Positions 45,852 through 59,312 of a stretch of 64,000 nt of DNA are shown here, piece by piece. The number at the start of each line of letters is the position of its first letter. Position 1 is the first letter of the stretch. The DNA comes from Orientallactaga sibirica (Eukaryota > Chordata > Mammalia > Rodentia > Dipodidae), in NCBI GenBank assembly GCA_036365145.1, contig JAEOAD010001365.1:2997001-3061000 (forward strand). Direction: 5' to 3'. The translations under genes were made by a program, and so were the position numbers. The notes beneath the pieces are model-generated. The model saw only the letters and a list, made by a program, of their open reading frames with translations, ran no database searches and was not told the origin of the DNA.

Positions 45852-48530
45852 GTTTTTCGAGGTAGGGTCTCACTCTGGTCCAGGCTGACCTGGAATTCAC
45901 TCTGTAGTCTCAGGGTGGCCTCGAACTCACAGCAATCCTCCTACCTCTGCCTCCCAAGGGCTGGGATTAAAGGCATATGCCACCACGCCCGGCTTTGTTT
46001 GTTTTTTTCAAGGTAAGGTCTCACTTTAGTCCAGGCTATCATGGAACTTAACTCTGTAGTCCCAAGCTGGCCTCAAACTCATAGTGATCCTTCTAACTCT
46101 GCCTCCCAAGTGCTGAAATTAAAGGCGTGGGCCACTAAACTTGGCATACATTTTTACAATGTGTTTATTTGTGGGTCAATGGGCACACACATGTATTTGT
46201 GTATCTAAAAGGGTGCACACGTATCACCTACGCACCACTTTGTATCCAACTTTACTTGGGTGCTGGGGAACTGAAACTGGGCTGTCAGGCTTTGCAAGGA
46301 AGCACTTTCAACTGCTAAGCCATCTCCCCAGCACACATACATACATTTTCAAAAAATAAATGCAGGGGCTCATTAACAGAGCACTTGTACAAGGATCTAG
46401 GTTTGATCCCCAGAACCAGGGGGAAGAAAGCAAAAGAAAAATAAACCGAAGCTGGGTATAGTAGTGCACACCTTTAATCCCAGCACTTGGGAAGTGGAGG
46501 TAGGAAGATTGCTGAGTTCAAGGCCACCCTGAGACTACATAGTGACTTCCAAGTCAGCCTGGGTTAGAGCAAGACCCTATCCAGGTTCTATTCCCCAATA
46601 CCCATGTAAGCCAGATGCACAAGGTGATGAATGCATCTCAAGTCTACTTGAAGTGGTTAGAGACCCAGGTGCACCCATTCTCTCTCAATGTGTGTGTGTA
46701 TGTGTCTCTCTCTCTCAAAAGAATAAATATTTTTTTAAATAGCAAGAAAAAAAAACACAAAACTATAAAAATGTTTATCTGCAGGTTGGAGAGATGGCTT
46801 AGCAGTTAAAGAACTGGCCTGCAAAACCAAAAGATTCACGTTTGATTCCCCAGGACCCATGTAAGCCATATGCACACAGGCAGTAGAAGCATCTGGAGTT
46901 GGTTTGTAGCAGCTGAAGGCCCTGGTGTACCCATTCATTCTCTCTCGCTCGCTGATAAATAAAATAAATAAAAATAAAAATTAAGTGTTTATCTGTACAG
47001 TATACAGGAAAGAGATAAGTATAGTTCAGGCTGACCTGGAATTCACTAGTGTCAGGGTGGCCTTAAACTCATGGTGATCCTCCTACCTCTGCCTCCCGAG
47101 TGCTGGGATTAAAGGCATGCGCCACCAGGCCCGGCTAAGACTTCTTTCAATCTACCTTGCAAAACCAGATGCACAAAGTAGATCATGCATCTAGAATGTT
47201 TGAGGCAGCAAGAGAAGAGGCCTTGATGTGCCCATACTCTTTCTCCTTCAAATAAACAACAACAAAAAGTTTTTAAAAGACAGGGGTTCAGGCATGGTGG
47301 CACTTATCTTTAATTCTAGCATTTGGAGGCAGAGGTAGAAGGATCACCGTGAGGTCAAGGGCAGCCTGGGACTATAAAGTCAATTCCAGGTGAGCCCTGG
47401 CTAGAGTGAGACCCTACCTGGGGGTAGGGGACATTGTACATAAAAGATAAAGGCTAGTTGGGCGTGGTGGTGCACGCCTTTAATCCCAGCACTCGGGAGG
47501 CAGAGGTAGGAGGATAGCTGTGAATTCAAGGCCACCCTGATACTATATAGTGAATTCCAGGTCAACCTGGGCTAGAGTGAGACCTACCTCAAGAAAAAAA
47601 AGGGGGAGGCTGGAGAGATGGTTTAGTAGTTAAGGTGCTTGCCTGCGAAGCATAAGGACCCATGTTCAGCTCCCACGTAACCAGATGTACAAGGTGATGC
47701 ACGTGCAAAGTCACACATGAGCACAAGGTGGCGCATGTGTCTGGAGTTCAACTGCAGTAGCTGAAGGCCTTGGCACACCAATTCTCTCTCACTGGCTCGC
47801 TCTCAAAAATAAATTAATAAATGGCCAATTTGTTGGGCTTGTCTAAAATAACCACAAATGAGCCGGGAGTGGTGGCACACACCTTTAATCCCAGCACTCA
47901 GGAGGCAGAGGTAGGAGAATCACCGTGAGTTTGAGGCCACCCTGAGAATACAGAGTGAATTCCAGGTCAGCCTGGGCTAGAGTGAGACCCTACATGGAAA
48001 AACAAACAAACAAACAAAAAAGAACACACACACACAAAAAAACACAAAAGACAAGGGCTTTCCCATTTCTGGCCACTCCACTCTTACCTGGTGTTGGGTA
48101 GGAGCTCTGTATGCTTTCCTTCCCTTAAGCTCTACAACATCCCAACTGGGCTAGGGAGACAGCTCAGTAGTTAGCAGGTGCTTGTTTGGCAAAGCCTGCT
48201 AGCCCAGGTTCAGTTCCCCAGCACCCACCTAAAGCCAGAGGCACAAAGTAGACGTGCGTCTAGAGTTCATTTGCAGTGTCAAGAGGCTCTTGTGTACCTT
48301 CTCTCTCTCAGCTAGCAAATAAATAATATTTTAAGAAGTAAAAACTAGCATTTTACAACTCTAATGAAAAAGTGGATACAGACAATGATCATCAATCACT
48401 TTTAAAATGACAAGATGAAAATTATTTTGTTTTGTTTTTCAAGGTAGCCCATGCTGGCCTTGAATTCATCCTTCTACCTCTGCCTCCCTCCCAAGTGCTG
48501 GGATTAAAGGTGTGTGCCACCACACCTGGC
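45216..48530. repeat. SINE cluster
   Basis: ID+ 45216-45425, B1- 45470-45623, poly-T and B1- 45811-45993, B1- 45995-46145, ID/B4-like minus 46150-46333, ID remnant + 46365-46440, B1+ 46450-46580 fused to an ID 3' half 46581-46735, ID+ 46785-46985, B1- 47020-47137, ID 3' half + 47150-47265, B1+ 47285-47430, B1+ 47456-47600, ID+ 47607-47820, B1+ 47862-48020, ID+ 48146-48335, short B1- 48435-48530. Confidence 0.8.
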
Positions 48531-48960
48531 AAGATGAAGATTTGAGGAAGAAATTTATGCAGAAGGAATAAGGCCTAATTATACCTAAACCTACTAATTA
48601 ATTCTAGCATCATTAAAAGTGGGAAACTAGACATGTAATTATTTACCTGTTATTGTGAGAAAATACACAGCACAAAGCACAACCTATGAAGTGTTTTTGC
48701 CTAAAATATTGAATCAAAATCTAATCAAGCTCCACTACCTAGCTAGCAAGCTACAGGAGACATGAAAGATGTACCCCAAATTTAAGTCTTTTCTGTAGGT
48801 TTTCCAACCTCTGATCAAAACCAATTCTAAGAACCACATAGTCTAGTGAGTTATTTATTTTAATAGGCGTCTCAGAGCCATCTTTACCTGCTTTGTCCTC
48901 CAGTTTCATTTTTATTCCTTCCAACCTTTTAACCTCTTTTCTATGCGTAATGTTCAAAGA
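48531..48960. other. Unassigned intronic sequence
   Basis: 430 bp, AT-rich. A minus-strand frame of 79 codons (48751-48990) has no recognisable family and no convincing splice context. Confidence 0.4.
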
Positions 48961-49130
48961 ATTCACACCCACTGTTGTCTCTGGGAGCACTCATCATAAA
49001 ACTCAACTCCTCCCCATGACCTACACAGCCCTGCCACCTCCAGCCTCACTCACCAAGCCAGGCCCTGTCTACCTGCTGGTCCTCCTCTGGGAAGTCTGGC
49101 CCTCTCCTACCCCCTACTCTACTGTCCTGC
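48961..49130 (+). repeat. L2 fragment
   Basis: The run 'cccatgacctacacagccct', then 'cctccagcctcactcacca', follows the L2 pattern upstream of its 3' end. Confidence 0.45.
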
Positions 49131-49159
49131 AGTTCTTTAACCATTCAGCCAGCCTACAG

Positions 49160-52100
49160 TTTTGAAATTGGGAGCCCCCACGTTAGGTGCATATATGTTT
49201 AGGACTGAAATGTTCCTTTACTCAATATAGAGTGACCTTCTTTATCTTTCCCTAACTAATGTTGGTTTGAAGTCTACCCTGTCAGATACCAGGACAGTAA
49301 CACCTGCTTGTTTTCTAGGCCCATTTGCTTGAAAGACCATTTTCCAACCTTTCAGCTAAGAGTCTTTTATGGAAATGTGGGTTCCATGGAGGCAACAAAT
49401 AGAAGGATCATGCTTTTTAGCCCAGTCTGCAAGCCTGTGTTTCTTGGTTGGGGCATTGGGGCCATTGACACTGAGTTATTATTGTAAGGTGTGTATTTAT
49501 TCTCACCATTCTTGTTTTGCAGTTCTTCTGGTTTTTCCTTTACTCTCCTGTATTAACTAGTATTTGAGTATGGTTTATTTTTTTCCTGGTTCCTTATGTG
49601 TGTGCTTTTCTTTTTCTTCAGTATGAAGGATCCCTTCAAATATTTTCTGTAGAGCTGGTTAGTGCTCATATATTCCTTTAGCCTGCTTTTGATATGGAAT
49701 GTCCTATTTCTCCATCTATATGAACAAAGTAATCTTGGTTGACAGTTGTTATTTTTCAGAACTTGGAATACATCATTTCAAGCCCTTTGAGTAATCTGCT
49801 GCTATCCTGATGGGCTTGCCTTTGTATGTGACTTGGTTTTTCTAACTGCTTTCAATATATTTTCTTTGGTTTGTGTGTTTTGTAGTTTAATCATAATATG
49901 ACAGAGAGGTTCTTTCCTGATTTTTTCTGCTTGGCGTTCTACAGGCTTCCTGTATCTGTATTGGCATCACTTTCAATACTTGGGGGAAGTTTTCTTCTAG
50001 AATTTTTTTTTCTTTTCTTCTTTTTTTTTTTTTTAGTCAAATTTATATTGGTGAGGAGTTAATCTTTCTTTGCCTTTTTAAAATTTTTTATTTATTTTTT
50101 GACAACTTCTTTAATTGTAGACAATATCCCATGGTACTTCCCTCCCTCCCCCACTTTCCCCTTTGAAACTGCACTCTCCATCATATCCCCTCCCCCTCTC
50201 TATCAGTCTCTCTTTTCAGTTTGATGTCATGATCTTTTCCTCCTATTATGATGGTCTTATGTAGGTAGTGTCAGGCACTGTGAGGTCATGGATATCCAGG
50301 CCATTTTGTGTCTGGAGGAGAACGTTATAAGGAGTCCAACTCTTCCTTTGGCTCTTACATTCTTTCCGCCCCCTCCTCTGAGCCCTAGAAGGTAGGTTTG
50401 AGATGTTTCAGTGCTGAGCACTCCTCTGTCTCTTCTAAGCACCATGGTGCCTTCTGAGTTATCCCAAGGTTGCCACCATCTGAAAAGAGAAGCTTCTCGA
50501 ACCAAAAGTGAGAGTAGTAGCATTAATATATGGGTGTGGCCGGGCGTGGTGGCGCACGCCTTTAATCCCAGCACTCGGGAGGCAGAGTTAGGAGGATCGC
50601 CATGAGTTCAAGGCCACCCTGAGACTACATAGTGAATTCCAGGCCAGCCTGGACTAGAGTGAGACCCTACCTCGAAAAACCAAATGGACATTAAGAAAAG
50701 TGCTTACTGGGCAGTTTAGTGAGCATAGTATATACATTATATTGCATATATGTATGTTGTATATACATATTGTGTATATAGTATACACATTTAGTCAGAT
50801 ACTAGTTTTTTGAGGTAGGGTCTCACTCTCTAGCCCAGGCTGACCTGGAATTCACTATGGAGTCTCAGAGTGGCCTCGAACTCACAGTGATCCATCTACT
50901 TCTGCCTCCTGAGTGCTAGGATTAAAGGCATGCACCACCATGCCCGGCTCTTCTATGATTTTGTTGAAAATACCTATTATGCCTTTGGAGTGAATTTCTT
51001 CTCCTTCGACTATGCCCTGAATTCTTACGTTTGATCTTGACATAGTGTCCTGAATGTCTTGAAATTCCCATTAGGTTCCTATTAGTTTGTCTTTCTCTTT
51101 GTTGGACTGTATTAGATCCGCCACCTAGTCTTCTAGTTTAGATATTCTGTTCTCTCCTTGATCCATTCTACTGGTGAGACTTTCCACAGAGTTCTGTATT
51201 TGACTTACTGTTTTTCATTAGTAATAGTTCTGATTGGTATTTTTTCATTATTTCTAATTCCTTACTCATGTCTTGTATTTACCTCCTTATTTCATTAAAT
51301 TGGTTTCCTGTATTCTCCTTCAGGAGTTTTTTTCTTTGATTCCTTTGATTTCTTTGAAAAAAATATATATATATATATATATATGATCATTTTTTGAAAT
51401 CTTTGTCAGGCATTTCATCGAAAACAGTCTTACTGGGGGTCATTTCTGATGGATTTATAATTTTTGGTGGGATTGTATTGTTTTGATTTTTTTGTGTTTC
51501 TTATATTACAATGTACAGATTTTTGCATCTAAAGTTAATTTGATGCTTGGGTTTTCTAATTATCTGTAGTGTTCTTAGTGGTGTAAATCTGACTTTGTAT
51601 ATCTTCAGGGTAGTGGTTTAAGGTGCTGAGTATAGCTCTTATACTCCAAGAAAATAGCAGGAGTGACCCTATGTGTTGAGTTTGGCTGCTCTTCAAGTAT
51701 TCTAGTATACTGGGTGGAACAATTTACTGGCAAATTCTAAAATTCAACTAAGCAATATAGACAATCTAAACCACCACAGAGTAGTTACACAGTACTGGGG
51801 ATTAAGACAAACAGATAATCTAACAAAGCCAAAGTCCCTAAGAGTGTGTGTTGTCCACACCCTTAACCCTATCCACCGGGAGGATGAGATTTCTGGTCTG
51901 AAATGGGTTCCAGGTCAGTCTGGGATGATTTAGACCCTGCCCCCAATAATGACAGAAGAAAAAGACAAAGGCCTTATGAATCTGGAAATATCAAAGACAA
52001 CAATAGTCAACCCCCAAATACAGCTTATTTGAGAATGGTAAAGCCAACCAAGAGTATGTAACACATAACCTGCCCTGACCTGGAAAGAGATTACTACTTC

Positions 52101-52593
52101 CAGTGCAGACCTGTGGACCTATCTTTGTGTAAGTAGGCCCTGTTACCTTTGGGATGGCTTCCAGTCTCACCAATGATGAGTGCCCACCTCGATCCTCTCT
52201 GTTGTGCTGTGGATCTGGTGTTCTGATTGGCTGTGCTGGATGCCCTGTGGCCGGGGGTAAATGAGTTCTCTGGAGATTCAGACCCTGGATGGGAGGCTGT
52301 GCAAGATGCCTGGAGTTGTGCTGGAGCTGCTCAGCTGGTCCCTGCTGTCTCCTTCAAGTTTCTTGACTTTGTGAGAAGGCTGATGAGTGGAAAATCCTCT
52401 CACCTGGTTTCTGCTCCTGCAGCTCTGTGCTGGCTGGGCAGGTGCCTCATTTCCTCCTGTCCGGAAGATCTTAAGTCTCTCCTGCTTTTCTGCTGTGGTT
52501 GATAATAACTTATACACCTTCACTTTTTGGTAGAAAAGTGTATTTTGCTGTTTTTCTGCTTATTTCCCTCCCTAGGCTGCTTTGGCATTACTA
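49160..52593 (-). mobile_element. Old L1, antisense, with nested insertions
   Basis: 49160-49470 is the reverse complement of the ORF2 endonuclease region (read on minus: ctaaacatatatgcacctaa, coding like LNIYAP). 49471-50077 and 50951-51723 follow the ORF1/5' part of old L1s (cttggttgacagttg, tgatgggcttgcctttgtat). 51724-52593 is the 5'UTR-like block shared with 14744-15652. Inserted into it are a younger L1 3' end (50078-50538, minus), B1+ 50539-50685, AT-rich 50686-50802 and B1- 50803-50950. An (AT)n tract lies at 51364-51384. All reading frames are broken. Confidence 0.7.
50078..50538 (-). mobile_element. Younger L1 3' end nested in old L1
   Basis: Starts with T-rich sequence (the L1 tail on minus), then 'gacaatatcccatggtactt', 'ccaggccattttgtgtctgg' and 'ttcagtgctgagcactcc'. 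It is the reverse-complement counterpart of 42388-42776 and 38165-38279. Confidence 0.7.
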
Positions 52594-52609
52594 TCCTATG
52601 CCTCCCCTT

Positions 52610-52860
52610 CCTACAGTTCTTGAATTGTCACTCCCTCAGAGAAACCTTCTCCCTCCAGCCTGTTTGGACTAGGGTCGCCTCATGCCTACAACACTATCTT
52701 TTCTTATAACTTGCAATCACCACTTCGTTTGCTCATGTATACACCAGCTGGCATACAAGGACAGCACTGCTCTGTTAACTGCTGGTGCCCCACAGTCAGC
52801 AGGTATACTGGCAGACTCGCTGGAGACCTGTCGTCAATGAGACATTGAATGTTTTCCAGT
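52610..52860 (+). repeat. L2 fragment
   Basis: gtcactccctcagagaaacc, then 'caaggacagcactgctctgt' and 'ctggtgccccacagtcagca', have the order and spacing of the L2 3' region. The stretch 52861-52992 is unassigned. Confidence 0.5.
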
Positions 52861-52992
52861 TACACTGTTTTGGAAAGCCAAGAAATTGGCTCCTACTTAC
52901 TGCAAGATGCCTCTCCACCTGAAAGGGGACATGTCTGCAGAAACTCAGCCCTGGTTATAGTATCTGTGACGTTAAAATAGGAGATCTAGATG

Positions 52993-53564
52993 ACCGGATA
53001 TAGGGGGGCAGCCTTTAATCCCAGCACTGGGGAGACAGAGGTAGGATTGCGATGAGTTCAAGGCCATCCTAAGACTGCATAGTGAATTCCAGGTCAGACT
53101 GACTAGAGCAAGACCCTACCTTGAAAAACAAAATAAAAGATAAAAATAGAAGATATAGGTCTGGATCTGTAGCTCAGCAGAAGAGTATTTGTGTAGCGCA
53201 TGCAAAGAAACCTGGGTCCATCTCCAACAACACACACAACAGGGGATGTTGGGAAGGTGGAGATCATGGTCTTTTCTTCCAAAGTCACTGCCAGGTTGCA
53301 GGATCATCTCACACCTCATCCTTTCAAGCCCAGGCTTTATGTGGAGTGGAGAATGCGGGCTGTTTTTCTGGAAAGCCTGTCCGCTATTGCTCATAAATGT
53401 TTATGGTACCTTTCACTTTATACATCTACACTTGAGTGCACACACTTGCTCACTTCTGTAGTCAAATATGTACTTCAGTTCCTTTATAGCTCCAGGTTTT
53501 ATAATTTAACTTACTTTGTTCAACTGATACTCAAACCCAGATGAACACTCAAGATGTGTGTGAA
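52993..53564 (+). repeat. B1+, ID remnant, then unassigned
   Basis: B1+ 52993-53140 and ID+ 53157-53225 (gtagctcagcagaagagt). 53226-53564 has overlapping open frames of 90-114 codons in two plus-strand frames, but no coding signature I recognise. Confidence 0.6.
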
Positions 53565-54247
53565 GCACGTAAAATCATGGCTATCAGGAAAATGCAGATC
53601 AAAACCACAAGATGCCACTTCATAGTCACTAGGATGTCTATAATGACACTGACAGCCAGGAAGTGTTGGCAAGGATGTGAAAAAACCGGAATCTTCACAT
53701 ACTGCTCATAGGAGTAAGAAACGGTGCAGACACTTAGAAAGACAATCTGACACTTAAGAAAATACTCGTTTTTTTTTTTTAAACGGTCTTGCTATATATA
53801 TAAGTCGGGCTGGCTTTGAACTTACTATGTAGCTCAGGCTAGCTATGGACTCATAATCCTCCCGCCTCAATCTCTTAGGTACTGGTATGAATAGGTGTTC
53901 GAGTGCCACCATGTCTACTTTAACAATGTTCAGTATTTAAGGCACTTGATTATAAAGCCTGACGGGCTGGGTTCGAGTCCCCGGTACCCACGTAAAGCCA
54001 GGTGCACAAAGTGGCACATTTATCTATAGTTTGTTTGCAGCAACAAGAGGGCCTGGCGCACCCAATTCACTCTCTCTCTCTATGTCCCTCTTTCCTTGCA
54101 AATAAATTAAAAATATATATATATTTCACTCTAAAACTGATTATAGTGAACAGCTGTACAACATCATAAATTATCTAAAAATTATTAAATTATTATTATG
54201 AATGACTGAACTACATGGCAACAATTGTGTTTCAATAAGGCTATTAA
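53565..54247 (+). mobile_element. Old L1 3' end split by SINEs
   Basis: 53565-53765 is L1 ORF2 3' sequence (atgcagatcaaaaccacaag, ttggcaaggatgtgaaaa). 54126-54247 is L1 3'UTR (actgattatagtgaacagct, tttcaataaggctatt). An old B1- (53770-53925) and an ID+ (53935-54110) separate them. Confidence 0.7.
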
Positions 54248-54924
54248 TGCAAAGATGAGCCACTTCACAAACAATTCCTGCTTTAGAGAGAGAGGGGTAA
54301 AAGCACACACATAAAGTGTTCTCTCCTGTAAAATCCACAGAGTAAACCCAAATATCTACCCTTGACAATGTGGAGACAGGAAATTCTTTAGGCAGATTAG
54401 TGAAGTCATTGTCTGTGAAGTTCAAAGCCCAACCACGTCCATGTTTTTGTTCAGACTGACACATACCATATTTAGAAATGAGCTCCAGAAAAATGCTTTG
54501 AAGAATTTTACTCAACAGTCATGAATTTTAAATATCCATTTAAGCAAGAGAAAATGCCTGCAAGACTGTCTTTTGCTCTGTCCTTTCTTAGACCTCTGTT
54601 CTTTTGGCTCGCCATATCTGGTTCCACATTTAAAAGTGAAGTGCCCTTGTCAGCAACAGCCTCCTACCCCACGGCCTTACTCAGCTGCCCTCAAACCATC
54701 TCAAGGCTGTGGCTCCTGGAAGCTCTGGCTGCACCTCTTCAGGTTCTGACATCGATGGGTCCTGGGAAGATCCATACCCATATCTGTCTGTCTTTCCAGC
54801 CCTGAGCTCCTTCCTGCACTCCAGACCTCCAAATACAATTTAGACACGTCCTCAATTCAAATGTCCAAAACCAAATCTGTTAATTCTTTCATCTGATCCT
54901 TCTTGCCCTTTTAAAATCTACTTT
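54248..54924. other. Unassigned sequence
   Basis: No SINE is recognised. The minus-strand 114-codon frame at 54171-54515 runs into the L1 3' end and is probably incidental. 'caaatgtccaaaaccaaatc' at about 54860 hints at a very old repeat. Confidence 0.35.
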
Positions 54925-55284
54925 TGCCTGTGCGTGTTCATATAGGTGTGTGTGGTATATACAGGGGTGTGTCCTTAGGTGCCCCATATGACTCTGTAGT
55001 GGTGGCCAAAGTGGAACACTGGGTATCTGGCTCCATAGCTCTTTGGCCTGGTTTTGTTCTGAGCTGGAGTCTCTTTTCTACTATTTCCAGAGCTTGCAGA
55101 GCTCTACTGATTTTCAGGTCTCTACTCCCCTGTAGGACTGAGGTTACAGGCTTGCATGGCCGTAGCCAGCTGTCAGGTGGGATCTGGAGATTTGAACTTG
55201 GTCATTTCAGGCCCTCCTCAGACCTTCATGCTTGTGCAGGAAACATACTTAAATGTCAAGCCATCTCTCCTGTCCCTTCTTGCC

Positions 55285-55319
<35 letters not shown>

Positions 55320-55735
55320 TTATTTATTATTTTATTTATCTGCAAAGCAGGGACACAAAGAGAAAGATGTAGACAGAACGAGAATGCGTGGGCATGTCAG
55401 GGCCTCTTGTCACTGCAAACGATTCTGTATCTGGCTTTATGTGGGTACTGGAGAATCTAACCCAGATCATTAGGTTTTGCAGGCAAGTGCCTTAACTGCT
55501 GAGCCATCTCTCCAGCCTTCATTTTTTTTTTTTAAACTGGGGGTGGAACTCAGGTCCTCATGTTTGCACAGTAAGCACTTTACTGATGGAGCTATTTCCC
55601 CAGCCTTCTTTTTATTTATTTAGTAATTTATTTATTGTTCTTTCGAGGTAAGGTCTCACTTTAGCCCAGGCTGACCTGGAATTCACTATGTATTCTCAGA
55701 GTGGCCTCGAACTCCCGTGCACCACCATGCCCCAC
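54925..55735 (-). repeat. B4-like, ID and B1 SINEs with (TTTA)n
   Basis: B4-like 54925-55277, (TTTA)n 55285-55340 leading into ID- 55341-55518, ID remnant 55535-55606, truncated B1- 55625-55735. Confidence 0.75.
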
Positions 55736-56245
55736 CCTTCTGGCCTTCTTCTCGATGCCCCAGGCTCTTCCTTTCTCTGCTCACTATTAACCCAAAACTC
55801 TGACCTGAATTGCTGAGACACCCCAGATACCTGCTCTGGTTGCCATGTGATGCTCTGTAGCTAGTGTGAGCATGCCACTCTGGGGGTTCAAATTGAAGTG
55901 GTGCTCCGCTGCTTTTTTCAGCTATTCCACACTGTTCTCCCTGCACCAACACAGTCCATTCTTGCATATGCTGACTTCCTTGTTAAAACCTATCTAGGTG
56001 TCCTGTTCCTTCCATCTCTCTGGAAGTTCTCTGGGCTTATGGTCGTAGCTCCTATGAGGTCTGGGAAGGGATTCTGATGAAAACAGAGCTATGAGCCACA
56101 GTGGCTCTGGGCTCTTCTAGCAACCTCTTTTCAGCTGTCTGGCATCAGCTGTGATGCAGCTAATCAGTCTATCTCAGCTGTCAGTTGTACAAGTACTGCC
56201 CTGCCTCCTCCAAGCTCCTGAACTCATTCAAGATATTCAATAAAG
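55736..56245. other. Unassigned sequence
   Basis: About 500 bp with no recognised repeat, exon or RNA. Confidence 0.4.
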
Positions 56246-56808
56246 GGCTGAAGAGATGGTTCAGTGTTTAAAGGTGCTTGCTTGCAAAGCCTGATGACCT
56301 AGGTCAATTCCCTAGCATCCATACAAAGTCAGATGCATAAAGTGACACATGCATCTGGAATTTTTTTTTTTTTTTTTGCAGTGGCAAGAGGCCTTGCTGT
56401 GCCCATTCTCTCTCTCTCTCTCTTTTTTCTTTTTTCTTTTTTTTGAGGTAGGATCTTACTCTAGCCCAGGCTGACCTTGAATTCACTATGTAGTCTCAGG
56501 GTGGCAAGGCAATCCTCCTACCTCTGCCTCCCAAGTACTAGAATTAAAGGCATACGCCACCACACCTGGCCTCCTGTGCCCATTCTCTGTCCCTCCCTCT
56601 CTCTCTCTCTCCCCACTGCTTGCCAATAAATTTTTAAAAAATTTTAAAGATATTCAATTATTGGGCTGAAGACATGGTTAAGCAGTTAAGGCACTTGCCT
56701 GCAAAGCCAAAGGACCCAGGTTCAATTCTTAGGACCCACATAAGGCAGATACACAAGGTGGCACATGTGTCTGGAGTTTGCACTGGTTGAAGGCCCTGGC
56801 ACACCTAT

Positions 56809-56843
<35 letters not shown>

Positions 56844-57380
56844 GCCTCTTTCCCAAATAAATAAAACATTTAAAATAAATATTATTTTTTAAAACATATT
56901 CAATAATCACTTGAGAAACAGTCACAAGGGTCTTAAGTTTGAGGCCAGCCTGGACTATATGGTCAGGCCCTGTTAAAAAAACAAACAGGGCTGGAGAGAT
57001 GGCTTAGCGGTTAAGGCCTTTGCCTGTGAAGCCTAAGAACCCCGGTTCAATTCTCCAGGTCCCACATAAGCCAGATGCACATGGTGGTGCATGCGTCTGG
57101 AGTTCGTTTGCAGTGGCTAGAGGCCCTGGCATGCCCATTCTTACTCTCTCTCTTTCTCTCTCTCCCCCACCCCATCTCTAATAAATAAGTAAAATAAAAT
57201 CTTAAAAAAAAAAACAAAAAAAACACAAGGGCAGGCATAGTGGCTCACGCCTTTAATCCCAGCACTTGGGAGACAGAAGTAGGAGGATAGCCGTGAGTTT
57301 GAGGCCACCCTGAAATTAGTGAGTTCCAGGTCAGCATGGGCTAGTGTGAAACCCTACCTTAAGAGCCCCCCCAAAAAAAT
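56246..57380. repeat. SINE cluster
   Basis: ID+ 56246-56420 interrupted in its (CT)n tail by B1- 56420-56572, with the tail resuming to 56640. Then ID+ 56662-56880, B1 remnant 56930-56980, ID+ 56988-57200, B1+ 57230-57380. Confidence 0.85.
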
Positions 57381-58023
57381 AGAAGGAAAGGAATAAAAAA
57401 GATATTCAGGCATGCTAAGCATATTGTGAGCAGTCAACAAATCCTGAATGATTAGTTCATCCTCAGTATTTACTGAATGGTCATTTCTGCATGGTATTCA
57501 GTCTTACCATCACAAAGGCAGGAAGTTGCTAGCTATACAGTTCTGCTAAAAAGGGGGTGAGTGGGGGGAGGCTACTGATGACATGCCACATTCAAGTGCT
57601 CCTAAACAAAATGAACCCTTCCTATGTGTCTATCAAGTACTGCACCTGGGGTTTGGATCTAACTAGAACCTATGACAGTAAAACAGCCACACACTTCACA
57701 TGGGCTGTCGGATAGGATTCTCACACTCTGAAGAGGTGAGTTACCAACACAGCATCTCCACCCGAGGCTGAGAGCATTTCTGCCAATACATGTGCCAGCA
57801 TGACAAAATTCAGTATCTCACTCTTAGAAGATGGTTTACACCTACAGGCTTCTTAGAATTGACAGGAAGTTGAGCAGAGCAAGGCAAAGTGATCTCTTTA
57901 GGAGACCACACTGTATACCCATTGCTGATGACTGCTAGATTCAACTCTCTAGGCAAGGCCAGCCCCCGACCTCAGCACGCTATCTATGGACCATCTCCTC
58001 AGGCCTGCAAAAATTCTACACTG
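57381..58023. other. Unassigned sequence
   Basis: About 640 bp with no recognised feature; the longest SINE-free run in this part of the window. Confidence 0.4.
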
Positions 58024-58819
58024 GGGCTAGAGAAATGGCTTAGCAGTTAAGGCACTTACCTGTGAAGCCTAAGGACCCAGGTTGAATTCCCCATGATACA
58101 TGTAAGCCAGATATACAGGGTGGCACATGTGTCTGGAGTTTGCAGTGGCCGGAGGCCCTGCTGTGCACATTCTCTTACCTGACTCTCTCTCTCAAATAAA
58201 TTTTTTTTTTTTTTTTTTTTTGGTTTTTCAAGGTAGGGTCTCACTCTGTCCCAGGCTGACCTGGAATTCACTCTGTATTCTCAGGGTGGCCTCGAACTCA
58301 CAGCGATCCTCCTACCTCTGCCTCCCGAGTGCTGGGATTAAAGGCGTGTGCCACCACGCCCGGCTCTTTCTCTCAAATAAATTTTTTAAAAAATGTGTCT
58401 AAAAAAAAAAAATTTCTACACTGTGGGTCACTAGTGCTTCCATCAGTCCCTACTCCTCCTGCCCTTCAACGAACCTGTTACCAGGAGAGCAGCTTGCCAA
58501 AGGGCCTCACACATCCTACCCATGCTGCTCCAGCTAAACCAAGGCCTGCACCCACTTCACACAGTTCTGTCCTCCAACAGAGCAGTAATCTCCTGCAACC
58601 CCCAGGGTTGGGAGGACATGACATCATTTCAAGACTCCCAGAGGAAGAAGGCAGTGAAGAGACAAAGGTGGCAAGGAGCTGGGCGTGGTGGCGCACGCCT
58701 TTAATCCCAGCACTTGGGAGGCAGAGGTAGGAGGATTGCCGTGAGTTCGAGGCCACCCTGAGACTACATAGTTAATTCCAGGTCAGCCTGGACCAGAGTG
58801 AGACCCTACCTCGAAAAAC

Positions 58820-58856
<37 letters not shown>
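58024..58856. repeat. SINEs around 240 bp of unique sequence
   Basis: ID+ 58024-58205, with B1- 58200-58365 in its tail. Unique sequence 58425-58677. B1+ 58678-58856 with long A-tail and target duplication aaggtggcaagg on both sides. Confidence 0.85.
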
Positions 58857-58858
<2 letters not shown>

Positions 58859-59312
58859 TGGCAAGGGCTGAACATAGCTTAGTCCCCGAGGCCTGGGGCT
58901 CCGCCACCTCAAATCAGGACTCAACAGCAGCCAGACAGGAGCCACCTCACTTCCTGTGCAACTCCAGAAAAAAAATAGGAAGTGGGGGAGGAAGTTCACA
59001 ATGCAGAAACAAAAGTAATCACTGCCTGACTTCCTGAGCAGAAATCACTGGGCAGGAAGGATATCATTAAACATCAAAATGGAAAGGCGGGCAGGAGACC
59101 CAAACCAAAAAAACGGAAGTGACACAGGGGACCACCAAGCCCAGACTATTTCTGTGCCTGAGAGATTGCTCCAATAGAAAAGCTCAACAAAACCAGACTT
59201 AGCAATTACCTGGAAATAGCTTCCCATGAATTAATTCTAAGGCATTTTAACTTGAAGAGTCACGTCAAAACCTAGTCCCATCAACATAAAAATGTCAATA
59301 AAAAAGTTTTAG
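58857..59312. other. Unassigned sequence
   Basis: About 450 bp with no repeat or exon recognised. Confidence 0.4.

Noticed and set aside
54171..54515. 114-codon minus-strand frame
   Set aside because: Overlaps an L1 3' end and resembles no family I know; an AT-rich chance frame is likelier.
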